A stretch of DNA of 64,000 nt from positions 682,001-746,000 of the forward strand of contig JANCIK010000013.1 of the NCBI GenBank assembly GCA_028532985.1. The letters run 5' to 3'. This document shows positions 34,943-45,072 of the stretch, one piece after another (positions within the stretch are counted from its first letter, which is position 1; each line of letters begins with the position of its first letter). The translations under genes were made by a program, and so were the position numbers. The notes under the pieces were generated by a model that searched no databases, was not told the DNA's origin, and saw nothing but the letters and a program-made list of their open reading frames with translations. Source of the DNA: Stropharia rugosoannulata. Taxonomy: Eukaryota; Basidiomycota; Agaricomycetes; Agaricales; Strophariaceae.

Positions 34943-37618
34943 ATGTCTTCGAGAATGGAGACTGGTCCTAGTGATCACGCCGAGCCGGTTGCTGGAATGC
35001 AGGGCTCGGTTACAGGACACGGTGCTGATATGCCCGAACGCTCTCAAGAAGGGGTCGCTCCCCCTGAGCATTTTTCCGGGGCTGCTAGGCGCAGCCGCCG
35101 GACGGCGGCCCGCGTGGGCGCGCCTTTGAACGCGACAGCAGATGACGATCTGCGCGGCGCAGATGCTATGGGCGAAGCCCAGCATCCTCGTGCTTTGGGC
35201 GAAGCCCAACATTCTCGTGCTTTGGGCGAAGCCCAGCACAGCCGCGCCACGGGCAGTGGGCGGAATTTACCTGTCAGTGCAGGAAGTAATAACGTATTTA
35301 GTAACTTGTCACCTCCTCTACCTGAGGAAAATGAATCTATTCTTTTTGGGAGTGACAGACCCCTGGATATGGAAGAATTAGTAACCACTGTAGCCAATAC
35401 CAAAGCTGCAGTTAATCAATTATTCCCAATTATGGATAATGTATTAAACAAGTTTGGATTGATGCAGAACTTGTGCAAACTTCAAGATACCAGAATGGTT
35501 GAGATGATGAAGAAAATAAACGAAATCTCTGTAGCTATATCATATAATTCAAAGGAGGAAAGTACCTCCATTCAATCCAAGAATAAAGGGGAGAGTGTTG
35601 ATCCCAGAGAATGGAGTAATGTTGGGATCCCTCAGGAGAAGTTAAATCCTCATGCTCAAGAAGCTCGCTTATCAGAGCTTGAAGTTAACTCTAATGATTT
35701 TATCCATATTCTGGACACCCCTGTACCAATGAAATATAATGGAAAAGGTATTGACCCACAAGAATGGAGAAATGTTAACATTCCCCAGAACAAACTTAAT
35801 CCTCATGCTCAACAAGTCCGATTTTCGGAATCTAAAATTGTTTCAGCTGTCCCCAAGGCCCCTGAGAGCCATCTATACGACTTGAGAAGTCTTATGAAGC
35901 GATTAGAAGAGACAGAACGCCGAAATGAGCGTCTTGAGGACGAGTTGCGAGAGTTGCGAGAGTCGCGCGGGCGTGGGAACCATGAGCGCTTAAACGAGCA
36001 CTCCGATCAAATGGAACGGAACGTCGCAAACACGCCGCTATCTCGAGAATTTGAAAGCTTCGTGACTCCTAGACCTGCTGGGAGAAGAGCTTACATAACA
36101 GACTCTATGATGCCTTCTTCTAGCCTGACTGGTAGAATAATTAACAATGATAATAACCATGTGCAGTCCTCTGAATTATCTGGGACTGCAAGAAATAGTG
36201 TGGAGCCAAACCCTTTTGCCCCACAAATATATGAACAAGCACCTGTCAACCAGGGTGAGACCTTTCGATTTGGTCCTGTCAGACCAATGCCACCGGAACG
36301 TTATGATGGCGAGCCGGATCCAATTAAATTTTCGAGATATGCCCAACAATGTCAGCGCTATATGCGAGAAGCGGGCTTACCTGATTCCGAGCAGGTCATG
36401 CATGCCGGAGACTACGTAGACGGTGAGGCCGCTACATTTTTTGAGACAAATGTGATTGCAAGTGACCATCAATGGAGACTCGCAGAATACTTGCGCGAGT
36501 TATTTTTGTATTGCTTCCCAGCGGACTTCCGCTTGCGTAAACGTGAGGAACTTGAGAAAATCAGACAAGGCAATATGTCTATTAAGCAGTTTGCATCCGA
36601 ACTGAATTTATTATTCAAAATAATTGGTACATCAACACCACAAGAACGTGTAGACAAGTTGTTCTACCGTATGAATAATTGGATACGGCGCAAATTGATG
36701 GAACAAAGAATTGACCCGCTTACACATTGCTGGGATGATGTAATTGAAGCTGCTACGGTCTTTGAAACCGCAGCAAGAGCGCAAAATAATACGCGCCAGT
36801 GGCGCAATTCGATACTCACATCAAGCCGTGCCACAAGCCGTTCTTCAGACAACTTGTCAAGTCGAGCATCGAGCTGTGATTCAAATATTTCATCCAGCCG
36901 TTTTTCTAGTTGCGAGTCTAGTCTTAGCAACTCTAGTTGGCGAAGTAATAATAGACGTAATAGATTCGATAGGAAAAATCGAGATGACTCAATAAATAAT
37001 TGGCATGTTACTCGAAGCATGCCATTAACGAGCACTTCAAATGAAGCCATTGTGCATTGCAATGGTTGTGGAGAAGTAGGACATTATAAACGCAATTGTC
37101 CCCAAAGAACGTTCAGCCAATTGAGAAATGATCGCAATGCATATGCAAATAATGTCGAAATAATGGAAAATAACAACGAGCCGCTTTTGAACTTTGGCAA
37201 CACTACAGTAGCCCCAAACGACAACAACCTTGATGCATTCTTTATGGATCTAGATCTGTCAATGGTTATTATGAATATCCACGAAATTCATGATATTGAT
37301 GATGTGAAAGTTTATTACATAGAAGACGAAAACCACATCATATCACATTTTGCAACCAATGACGAATTTGACCAAGCCCTTGAGCGCTCGGAAAATACCG
37401 AGATGGGCGCTTATTCAATAAACATTGATCTAAAAGATAACAATGCGCCAACCTTTTTGGATAAATCTGGAGAGATAGAATGCTTAGCCTCAGGGATTTG
37501 CGAAAATTTGGAGGGCGGGTCTATTTATTCAACCCACCCCAACAAAAATGAAAAAACACATACATATTTGGACAATCAAATCCTCGCCGGTTGCGACGAT
37601 TTGGAGGGCGAGTGGTAG
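34943..37618 (+). CDS. Gag-like protein of element B
   Basis: A single uninterrupted 891-codon frame. It begins with a low-complexity Ala/Arg region holding three tandem copies of a nine-residue unit ALGEAQHSR (27 bases each). Two related segments of about 40 residues follow (VDPREWSNVGIPQEKLNPHAQ and IDPQEWRNVNIPQNKLNPHAQ), then a coiled coil (LMKRLEETERRNERLEDELREL). The retrotransposon Gag domain runs from PERYDGEPDPIKFSRYA to about residue 615, with FPADFRLRKREELEKIRQG. A CCHC zinc knuckle, CNGCGEVGHYKRNC, follows. The last 170 residues are acidic and contain no aspartyl protease motif. It would package the element RNA. Confidence 0.88.
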   Translation: MSSRMETGPSDHAEPVAGMQGSVTGHGADMPERSQEGVAPPEHFSGAARRSRRTAARVGAPLNATADDDLRGADAMGEAQHPRALGEAQHSRALGEAQHSRATGSGRNLPVSAGSNNVFSNLSPPLPEENESILFGSDRPLDMEELVTTVANTKAAVNQLFPIMDNVLNKFGLMQNLCKLQDTRMVEMMKKINEISVAISYNSKEESTSIQSKNKGESVDPREWSNVGIPQEKLNPHAQEARLSELEVNSNDFIHILDTPVPMKYNGKGIDPQEWRNVNIPQNKLNPHAQQVRFSESKIVSAVPKAPESHLYDLRSLMKRLEETERRNERLEDELRELRESRGRGNHERLNEHSDQMERNVANTPLSREFESFVTPRPAGRRAYITDSMMPSSSLTGRIINNDNNHVQSSELSGTARNSVEPNPFAPQIYEQAPVNQGETFRFGPVRPMPPERYDGEPDPIKFSRYAQQCQRYMREAGLPDSEQVMHAGDYVDGEAATFFETNVIASDHQWRLAEYLRELFLYCFPADFRLRKREELEKIRQGNMSIKQFASELNLLFKIIGTSTPQERVDKLFYRMNNWIRRKLMEQRIDPLTHCWDDVIEAATVFETAARAQNNTRQWRNSILTSSRATSRSSDNLSSRASSCDSNISSSRFSSCESSLSNSSWRSNNRRNRFDRKNRDDSINNWHVTRSMPLTSTSNEAIVHCNGCGEVGHYKRNCPQRTFSQLRNDRNAYANNVEIMENNNEPLLNFGNTTVAPNDNNLDAFFMDLDLSMVIMNIHEIHDIDDVKVYYIEDENHIISHFATNDEFDQALERSENTEMGAYSINIDLKDNNAPTFLDKSGEIECLASGICENLEGGSIYSTHPNKNEKTHTYLDNQILAGCDDLEGEW

Positions 37619-37627
37619 AGAAAATAA

Positions 37628-38509
37628 AGAGCAAAATCTTCAATAAAAATTAACACGTCTCAAACTAACCATAAAACACATTCCTTCCTGGCCCCCCTTC
37701 CTCTTGTCCTAGGCTCTTTCTCTTTCCTTCTTATTGCTTCCCTTTTCTTTCTTTTTCTTACCATCCCTACTTGGATATTCCAACCCACTACTGTCTCTCC
37801 TTCTTCTACAATTTCTTATAACACTTCTGGACTCCGCTTCAAGAAAAACTCGAAGTCTGCGCACTCTAATCCGCCTAATAACACTGCCACCGCCGCTGAT
37901 CCGTCGAACACCACTGGTTCCGCTGCCCCTGCAATCTCTAATTACTCTGTCGGGTCAGCCATCCCTAACTCCAGCCCCTCGGGCATATACCCCATCTTCC
38001 GCCTTTCACGCGAACGCGCTGGACTCGATGCCCCTGTCTCCGGTTTCTCACGTTTATTCCACACCTCGCGCCACTCATACTACTTGCGCACCGAAGCCGA
38101 CACTATCATCGAAGTTCCCATCATGCTCATGCGCGACGTACTGTACTACGCGATTGAACTCAGCCGCACCCGAGATCGCTCTTCCTGAAAAATCCAGATT
38201 GCCGAACCCGCAGGATACCGTGTAATTGTTCACGCACTCAATGCTGACCCAGCGCAATACCACAAAACTCCCTTACATCACCCAGAGCATCGACTACGCG
38301 TCCACGGGCCGTTTCACTGGCTACCCCCTCGATCCGCAATTTCCGGATATAGAAAAGTCACCGATATCATGGATCTGTTCAGCAGGCACTTCGCGAACGC
38401 CCGTCTCATGGCAAACGCACGCGCTCGTATTACTCGAGCGACAATCGCACCCCCAACAAGAAACGCCGTGCAGACGGCAAGCAGATTGCGCGCAGGCTTC
38501 ATTCAATAA
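37628..38509 (+). pseudogene. Second, interrupted open frame in element B
   Basis: One frame stays open from 37628 to a stop at 38509 except for a single TGA at 38186. It has no ATG at its start. Its first part is very hydrophobic (LGSFSFLLIASLFFLFLTIP), which could be a membrane segment but comes from a pyrimidine-rich tract that is hydrophobic in other frames too. The central part is Ser/Asn/Thr-rich; the rest is Arg-rich (DIMDLFSRHFANARLMANAR). I do not recognise it. It may be the remains of a gene lost with pol, or cargo. Splicing from gag cannot be excluded. Confidence 0.4.
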
Positions 38510-38647
38510 AAGATGACAACAATACAATTGAGTTCCATTTCTCTTATTTTACTTTTTACTTTGCATACACGATTTATTTGATCGTTTTATCATTCAAATT
38601 ACTTACCGGTCTCCCTAGCTGATATTTCACATCAGCTGGAGGGCGTA

Positions 38648-38910
38648 TGTGACGGACCGCCTACGTCGTCACAAATATATATCTAATCTTATCTTCCTTT
38701 TCTTATATTTCTTTGACATACTAGATTACTCTTCATTTCCTCTCTTTAACCGATCGGACTGAAGCAAATAAAGTACAAACAGACCCGTAGAGTATAAAAA
38801 GCCCTCTGTATCGTAGTTAGAGGGCAGTCTTGAATTCCACAGCTTTACTCTGTCTGGTTTTCGAGGCTCACCCCGTGTGCCGGGACTCGTGAGAATCACG
38901 CCCCGTCACA
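38648..38910 (+). repeat. Element B 3' LTR
   Basis: 263-base copy, apparently identical to the 5' LTR. A short purine stretch (GGAGGG) a few bases upstream may be the polypurine tract. Confidence 0.92.
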
Positions 38911-40004
38911 TCCGGCATCTTCCGACTTATGTAGTTCACTGCATTTACTTGTTACAACTTTTCCCTCCTTTTCCCAACCTTTTGAACCATCTACAGAGTG
39001 TTCTACGCTGAAGGTTCTTGTATGAAATATTGTAGAGTGCATTGAAGGAGCATATTCGACGCTCGAACTTCATGTACATGACCAGAACGTCAGATAAACG
39101 TTGCATGGCGGAACTTCTTATCGACGCGATGGGCCGGGAATTCCAGAATTCTGGTGAATGTCAGGAATTAGTTCCAACGCCTGCCACGCCTCGCCAAAAT
39201 GTCTCGCTGAACTTTATTCTAAAACAGGCTCAGTTAAGTTCTGTTTCATGGCTCGACTCTCAGGAAACGAGACGTATCCGCTTTGAAGGACTCTGGGTCT
39301 TGATAACACCTTGTTGTGCCTGGGGTTAGCCTGGGGTGTCAATAATGCTGCGAAGCATGTCACCGCCGCGTCGACATGGGGCCAACGGATAATCAATATC
39401 AACTCTTTCACTAGTTGACACATTTTTCCTTGAAATTGTATTACTGTCGAACAGAAACTCCGTGTGGTGTACATGCACGTTCTTCCTTCGACGTGGCCTT
39501 TCTAGTTCCGAGCACAACGGCAAGACTTGACAATGCTTGACTTGACGGCTGCATTTCATACAGTGAGGTGTAGTTCCTTAACTCCCGGATCCGAGGCAGC
39601 GTGTTTATGACTAGCTAACTTGACTGTTTTTACATGTCTTCAATTCCGAACTTTGGTAGACCATGCGGCTTTTGTCCCCAATGTTCGCATGAAATCAGGC
39701 ACACACGACAGGGAAGAATTACCGTTGACGTTGCTGTACATATACCTTCCTGCAAAACACGAGGGAATACATCGCAAAAAGTAAGGAACCCTCCGCTCTA
39801 TCAACACAGGCGAGTTTATTATAGCACCATGGCCATAAATTAATTGCCCTGACTCTAACGTATAATGATAGATGACGCTTGTACACACTCACACATTTGG
39901 AGATACACCTGCCTCACAGGCCATTTCAGGGACAAAGGCTTCGAAGAGGCAGATATAAGCCTCCTCCGATTCTGGAGGGTTGGTAGACCAACAGATATTT
40001 CTAC
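38911..40004. other. 1.1 kb intergenic region
   Basis: Between element B and the WSC gene. Open frames of 60-95 codons show no recognisable protein. It should contain the WSC gene promoter. Confidence 0.4.
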
Positions 40005-42391
40005 ATGGTACACAAACGGTTCATCTCTCTCCTTAGTCTTACAACTGTACGCTCAGCGTTTCTTCCAGGTACTAGTCATCATCTAATGCTTTGAGTAGGA
40101 CCTGGTTTGGGTGTCTGCGCACATTAATGCCCGTCAGGCATCTACGCCATCTGTTCCTGCGGGGTGGATTTCTTTAGGATGCTACAGGTTAATCTTATGG
40201 CGTTTTCTGCAAGCCCGTCTAACTATTTTTATGTATACTAGCGACTCTACCAGCGCTCGTACATTAAAGACTGCGGCATTCACCAATGTTACTGGCATGA
40301 CAGTCGAGTCCTGCCTTGCCTTTTGTACCCCGAGTGCATATCAGTATGCTGGCGTAGAATTCGGACGTGTACGTATTCTACTTGAAGTTTTGTCACTTTG
40401 GACGGTTGCTCATTACTCTTGATGTCTTCGGAATATAGGAATGCTGTAAGGCGGCTGGAAGAAGAAAAGTAAAATGATTAACTCACGGATTCTTGACAGA
40501 CTGCGATGATCTTATCGAGTCAACCGGCGCTCCAATATTAGCGAGTGGGTGCAACATGACCTGTACGGGGGACTCGGCAGAAATATGCGGCGGTCCAGAC
40601 GCGATCAACATATATTCTCTGTACGTGAATTCTGGACTTTCGTCTTTCATATCTCATGTTACGAGCAAGAAATACGCCCCCTCCTCCTCCAGCCGGGTGG
40701 GCAAGTGCTGGATGTTATTCGTAAGTCAAAGTTGCAGTTAAGCATTAACCTGACTTTCTGATGAATATATTAATATTAAGTGACACCCCTGATTCACGCA
40801 CTCTAAAAGTGGCGTCATTCACCTCTGTTAACGATATGACCATCGAGGCGTGCGCGACATTTTGCACACCGGCCGGATATGAATTCTTCGGAGTTGAGTT
40901 TGCAAGGGTATGTTTGGAAGCAATATTTATCTCTATCATTTTGTTAATCCCAGAGCTTACCTCTTCAAGGAGTGTTGTAAGTTTAAGCTGAATATACGCG
41001 TAGCGGTCTGCTTTCTAATTGACTGCAGATTGCGACAACGTCATTGAAGCCCCGGCCGTCATTGAAACGGATGGTGGATGCAACATGTCGTGCACTGGAA
41101 ATGCGGCAGAGATATGTGGAGGGTCTAATAGAATTAACATCTACCAAAGGTAAGGACATGCTCGTGTCAAATAGCCAACCCAAGTATGAATATATGCTGC
41201 ACAGGGAAGGTTCTTCATCTCCTCCATCAACTACGACGAGTGCGGCAACCACAACTACTTCCACCGCAAGCACGCCGACCCCCACTATTCAAGAAACTGC
41301 GGGATCATTCCAATACAAAGGCTGTTTCGAGTATGTTCACTCTTACGGATAAGCTCGCGGTTGAGAATTCCTACTAAATTCCATTTACCTACTGCTATAT
41401 AGAGATGCAGTTGTAACAACTTTCCGCACCCTGGGAACTGGCGTATCCGTCAGTGGGGGTGTTACAGCCAACGGTTGTACTGCTGCATGTAAAGCCGCCG
41501 GGTTCCCCTTGGCCGGACTGGAATTCGGTCAGGAATGCTGTAAGCTAAATGTGCAGTATTACTTTCTTTTGTCTGACGGTATAACTTTAGGGTGCGATAC
41601 CTTTATGGAAATTGTCAACAATACACCTGACGACGAATGCAACAAGCCTTGCGTGGCTGATCCCTCTCAACTTTGCGGAGCTGGTAATCGTCTCGCGGTA
41701 TATCAAGACACACAAGCTACTCCACCTAGTCTACAAACTTGTCTATCAAATTTCCAGCTCCCCCTTATTACTGTTAATCTGCAAGCCGTTCCAAACCCTG
41801 GAGGTGGTGCTGCACAGGTGCTTACTGCGGTCCCTCTGGGCCAAAACACTGCAGTCCCGGAATTGATTATTTTGACTGTAAGGGTTCTTGTCCTCTTTGA
41901 CTTCGTCTACTTATACCGCATTTGGCCCAGGAATTTGTGAGCATTTCCGGTGCCGAACCGCCTGCAACATTTTTGCTTGGCAACACTGCAAATGTTAGTC
42001 AGAATGACCTGTCGATAGACTCGAGCGGGTTTGGTGTCGTATCATCGTTACAGCCAAATGTTGGCGGAGCCCAATTTTTCAAGACTGTCCCGATTGGGTT
42101 TACGGATTTTGATGGCTATGATCAGTACTGCGCTACGGTGAGCACCAGTTATACCCTTCCTCGTCAGAGTGAGGGTCTTGAATTTTTCTTACATAGCCAA
42201 ACCCGATACCTTTGTATGGGCCATTCATTGGTCCTGCCGTACTTTCTATCAATGGGCAGAATAATCAGTGGGCGTTATGCGCGAACACCACAGCAGGAGG
42301 AAGAGTTGACGTTGTTTATTCGCCAATTGGAAACAGTCCAGACTATACCTTATCTCAGTGCCAGAGCGTCATTATCGAGTTACAGACGTAA
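40005..42391 (+). CDS. Secreted protein with three WSC domains
   Basis: Fourteen exons (40005-40046, 40099-40187, 40242-40368, 40439-40445, 40500-40620, 40670-40720, 40781-40907, 40970-40976, 41029-41149, 41205-41330, 41403-41539, 41591-41877, 41931-42137, 42197-42391) give 547 residues. A signal-peptide-like start (MVHKRFISLLSLTTDLVWVSA) leads into three WSC domains, each with GCY/GCF, a VE(F)G/AREC core and C(D)...CNM(T/S)CTG-(S/A)AEICGG. A Ser/Thr-rich linker (TTTSAATTTTSTAST) separates domains two and three. The C-terminal region (PNPIPLYGPFIGPA, WALCANTTAGGRVDVVYSP) is shared by many mushroom WSC proteins. WSC domains bind carbohydrate. Exons 4 and 8, both 7 bases (GAATGCT and GAGTGTT), encode the same EC(Y) position in domains one and two. 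The first two exons are less certain than the rest. Confidence 0.87.
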
Positions 42392-43140
42392 TTTGGTATG
42401 TACTTGTATCTCCCCAATCTGCAGAACAGGCTAGACCTTTAGTATTTGATTTGTAACCTATCGAAGTTAGTCTTGATGAACTTGAAATTAAAGATTTGTT
42501 GAACATGTTGAATAACTCTGGTTCATCAGAGATTCACAGCACCAACTCAGTGTCGTAAATATATGCTGTCACCTGCCGTGCTGAGCCACCTAATTGTCGC
42601 GATCTTTCCGTCGCACCACCATCTGTCTGATGCTTCAGAGCTTCTATCTTTGACTCCAGTACTTGGGCGCTAGGTATTGCACGGTACTGGCTAAGTAGTC
42701 TGCAGGCGTCGCTTCTAACTCTTCTCATTATTCTGTATTTTCAAATCCAGTTAAAGAGTAAGTTTCACTCATTCTCATATAATATGTCTATATGCTACAT
42801 GAATAGACCCTTCAAGTTGCCATCAAGGATCCGACACTCAGAACTCCATCATTGATTCCAACCGGTCACTATTGAACCTTTCAAAGGTCTTTTCAGCTGT
42901 TTAGCAACTTTTAGCACTTTTAGCATTCGTTGACATGAGAAACACTAGGGAAGTATTGTCCCTTGTCCAACCCTTGACTAGCATGAGAATTCTGATATTT
43001 CCATTAAGGTAAAGTCTACCGTGAAGTCCTGTCATCGCAACATTCCAATAATCATGGTCGGGACAATGATAACGATTAGATTAGATAGCTATTGGGTGGC
43101 GTAGCTAAAATAGACACGACAGTATGACAGAAGGGCTACT
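42392..43140. other. 750-base intergenic region
   Basis: Between the WSC gene and a small minus-strand gene. Nothing is supported. Confidence 0.4.
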
Positions 43141-43554
43141 TCAACTTGTCGCTTCCGGACCATCAATTTGAGCAAGTGTAGTTTCGAGAGATAGAGTATT
43201 GATTTGACTACTTGACGGGCCACCTAAACCCAAACCATCAGAATCGGAGTCAGAGTCAAGGAAGCTTTCAGCCATCTGTGACGATGCACCCGGTTGTGTG
43301 TCCTCCAGCCTGGTAAAGGATGTCAAATCAGCAGTGGTCTTCAACCATGAGATGAAGAGTTACCCCAAGTCAAAGAGCTTTCGTTGGACTGTTCTGAGCT
43401 TTTCTAGCCTGGATAAATTCGTACCCTGAATGATCTTTTGAAGGTCTGCCATAATTGCATTGTATCGAGGCAGGTACTTGTCGCGTGAGAATTCGACAAG
43501 TCGATGTTCACCTGAGGCATAGCTATCGAGGATGCACTTGATCTTTAGGTGCAT
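43141..43554 (-). CDS. Small hypothetical protein
   Basis: Two exons, 43554-43364 and 43309-43141, join in phase to 119 residues across a 54-base GT/AG intron. The first half is basic and helical (FSRDKYLPRYNAIMADLQK, LSRLEKLRTVQRKLFDLG). The second half is acidic and Ser-rich (SFLDSDSDSDG). No family is recognised. It could be the 3' end of a larger gene whose 5' part is lost, because the motif-dense repeat field begins about 100 bases upstream. Confidence 0.45.
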
Positions 43555-43659
43555 AAGTTGCAGTCTGCAACACTTGAGAGACAGAAAATGAGACTCACAG
43601 CGGAAAATACTAGCGCAATATAACTTAAAGGTACAAGAGGCCCAAAGTCTGGACGTTGA

Positions 43660-45045
43660 GAGGTCTGCCGCGGGGCTAGACTCGAATCACAAGAAACACA
43701 ACACACACAACCCAGCGGAGCGAGATCCTATCCCTTAGATCGAGCGACGCTCTTCAGCTAAGCGGATTATAGATGTCTTCACTTCTCCCGGTACTTCCCC
43801 GCTGAGCGGACTGTGATGTGTAAGGGTCTCGCAAGTTCAGTCCAGATGTCCGCTGTACAGTGCCTGCAAGTTCGTTTTTAAGGAGGGGTTTAATTCTAGA
43901 AGTCTCAGATTAATGTCTGGGCAACCTCTGCTGAGTGCAGGGTATCGATAGTAATGTATAGTTTTGATGGTGGCTCCGCGGGGCTTATTCCGCTGAGTGG
44001 GTTTGGGGTCCGGTGACCGATGCAGGTGCTCACACAAGCTGGTAGTCCCAATTGTGCCTCGCTCCGCTGACTATCCAAAGTCGTTCCGCTGGGACTGTCC
44101 AAAGTCCTGTTCTGCTGAGGCTATCCAGAACCTCGTTCACCCGGTGGTGCAGTCTTAATTCACAAAAAACACTACAGCGCGAGTTTTCGTACACGGTTGT
44201 ACTGACTCCCCGCTGAGCTCTCCAAATGACCCGGTGGCCAGAAGCTATCCAAAACTTCTATGATTCACAAAACACTTCACAGTAAAGACCCTAGCAAAAG
44301 CTAAACACAGCCCGCTGACGGTCTGGGACGGAGCCCAACACACAGATCTAGTGGGTAGACAATTGCTTGATTTCCGTAGTTACAATTACAAGTTTATATA
44401 GACGCGCGCTGTGTACTAATTTAGGTGGAGAGTAAATACTAGCAACGCCGGACCAAAGGTCCGCTGAGCGCATGTGCCTCCGCTGGGCGTTTTGATGACT
44501 ACCCCGCTGAGCGCGACCTGACCTCGTTGTGTTGCCAGCCTCCGCCGAGAGACGCCATTGAACTCCGCTGAGCGGTTCCTTCTGGGTTATTGAGATCTGG
44601 TTACCGCTGCCAAAGTTCCCCAGCGGAGTCTGTGCTGTGTGCATTATGCCTTCCCTCGGGCATCACACGCTCCAGCGCGCGCGCCACGGTCACCTGACGA
44701 GTGGACTTAGGCAAATTTCGCCCTCGTGATGTGTTCTGCTGAGCCCCTTTTGAGATGCCGTCTACACACAGTCCTGCTCGTCGCCTTTGATATTTTCCGC
44801 TCAGCTGTACTCCTGCCTTCCGCTGGGACGACAGTAACCGTTATGTGCTCCGCTGACAACTATTCCGGGTACTCCAACTGTGTACTTGTGGTCCGTACAG
44901 TCCGCTGAACCCCCACACAAGCGTCCGCGGAGCACATGCGTGATAGATTTGTGATACACGCGCTGAGCGCTGAGACGGCTGACCAGGCTAGTCACCGTTC
45001 CGCTGTGCCCTTACACTTCAGCCCAAACCGCCCGCTGTGGTCTCT
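43660..45045. repeat. Field of CCGCTGAGCGG-like motifs
   Basis: More than 20 variants of (T)CCGCTGAGCGG lie in 1.4 kb of non-coding DNA, mostly on the plus strand. Exact or near-exact forms are at 43800-43810, 43990-44000, 44209 onward, 44461 onward, about 44500 and about 44565; weaker forms (CCGCTGGG, CTGCTGAG, CCGCTGAC) fill the gaps. The motif is a near palindrome (CCGCT-G-AGCGG). Other short words recur here too: CTATCCAAA beside three copies and TTCACAAAA(A)CACT at two or three places. Spacing is irregular, so this is not a simple satellite. No protein is encoded. Confidence 0.75.
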
Positions 45046-45072
45046 TACAGCCTTGGTGTAAACGCAGGCCTG

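Larger units (their letters stand above)
34493..38910 (+). mobile_element. Gag-only LTR retroelement B with an extra open frame
   Basis: Two 263-base direct repeats, apparently identical, are flanked by a perfect 5-base target duplication TCCGG (34488-34492 and 38911-38915). The interior of 3,892 bases encodes an 891-residue Gag with a zinc knuckle on the plus strand, then a second, interrupted frame. No reverse transcriptase, protease or integrase is recognisable. There is no TGG-type primer-binding site next to the 5' LTR; the interior starts TATTTTTGACAG. The LTR ends are inverted (TGTGACGG...CCGTCACA). LTR identity and the clean duplication point to recent movement, with enzymes supplied from elsewhere. 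Confidence 0.92.

Noticed and set aside
43660..45045. CRISPR array or simple satellite as an explanation of the motif field
   Set aside because: No constant repeat length or spacers of equal size, and the host is a eukaryote.
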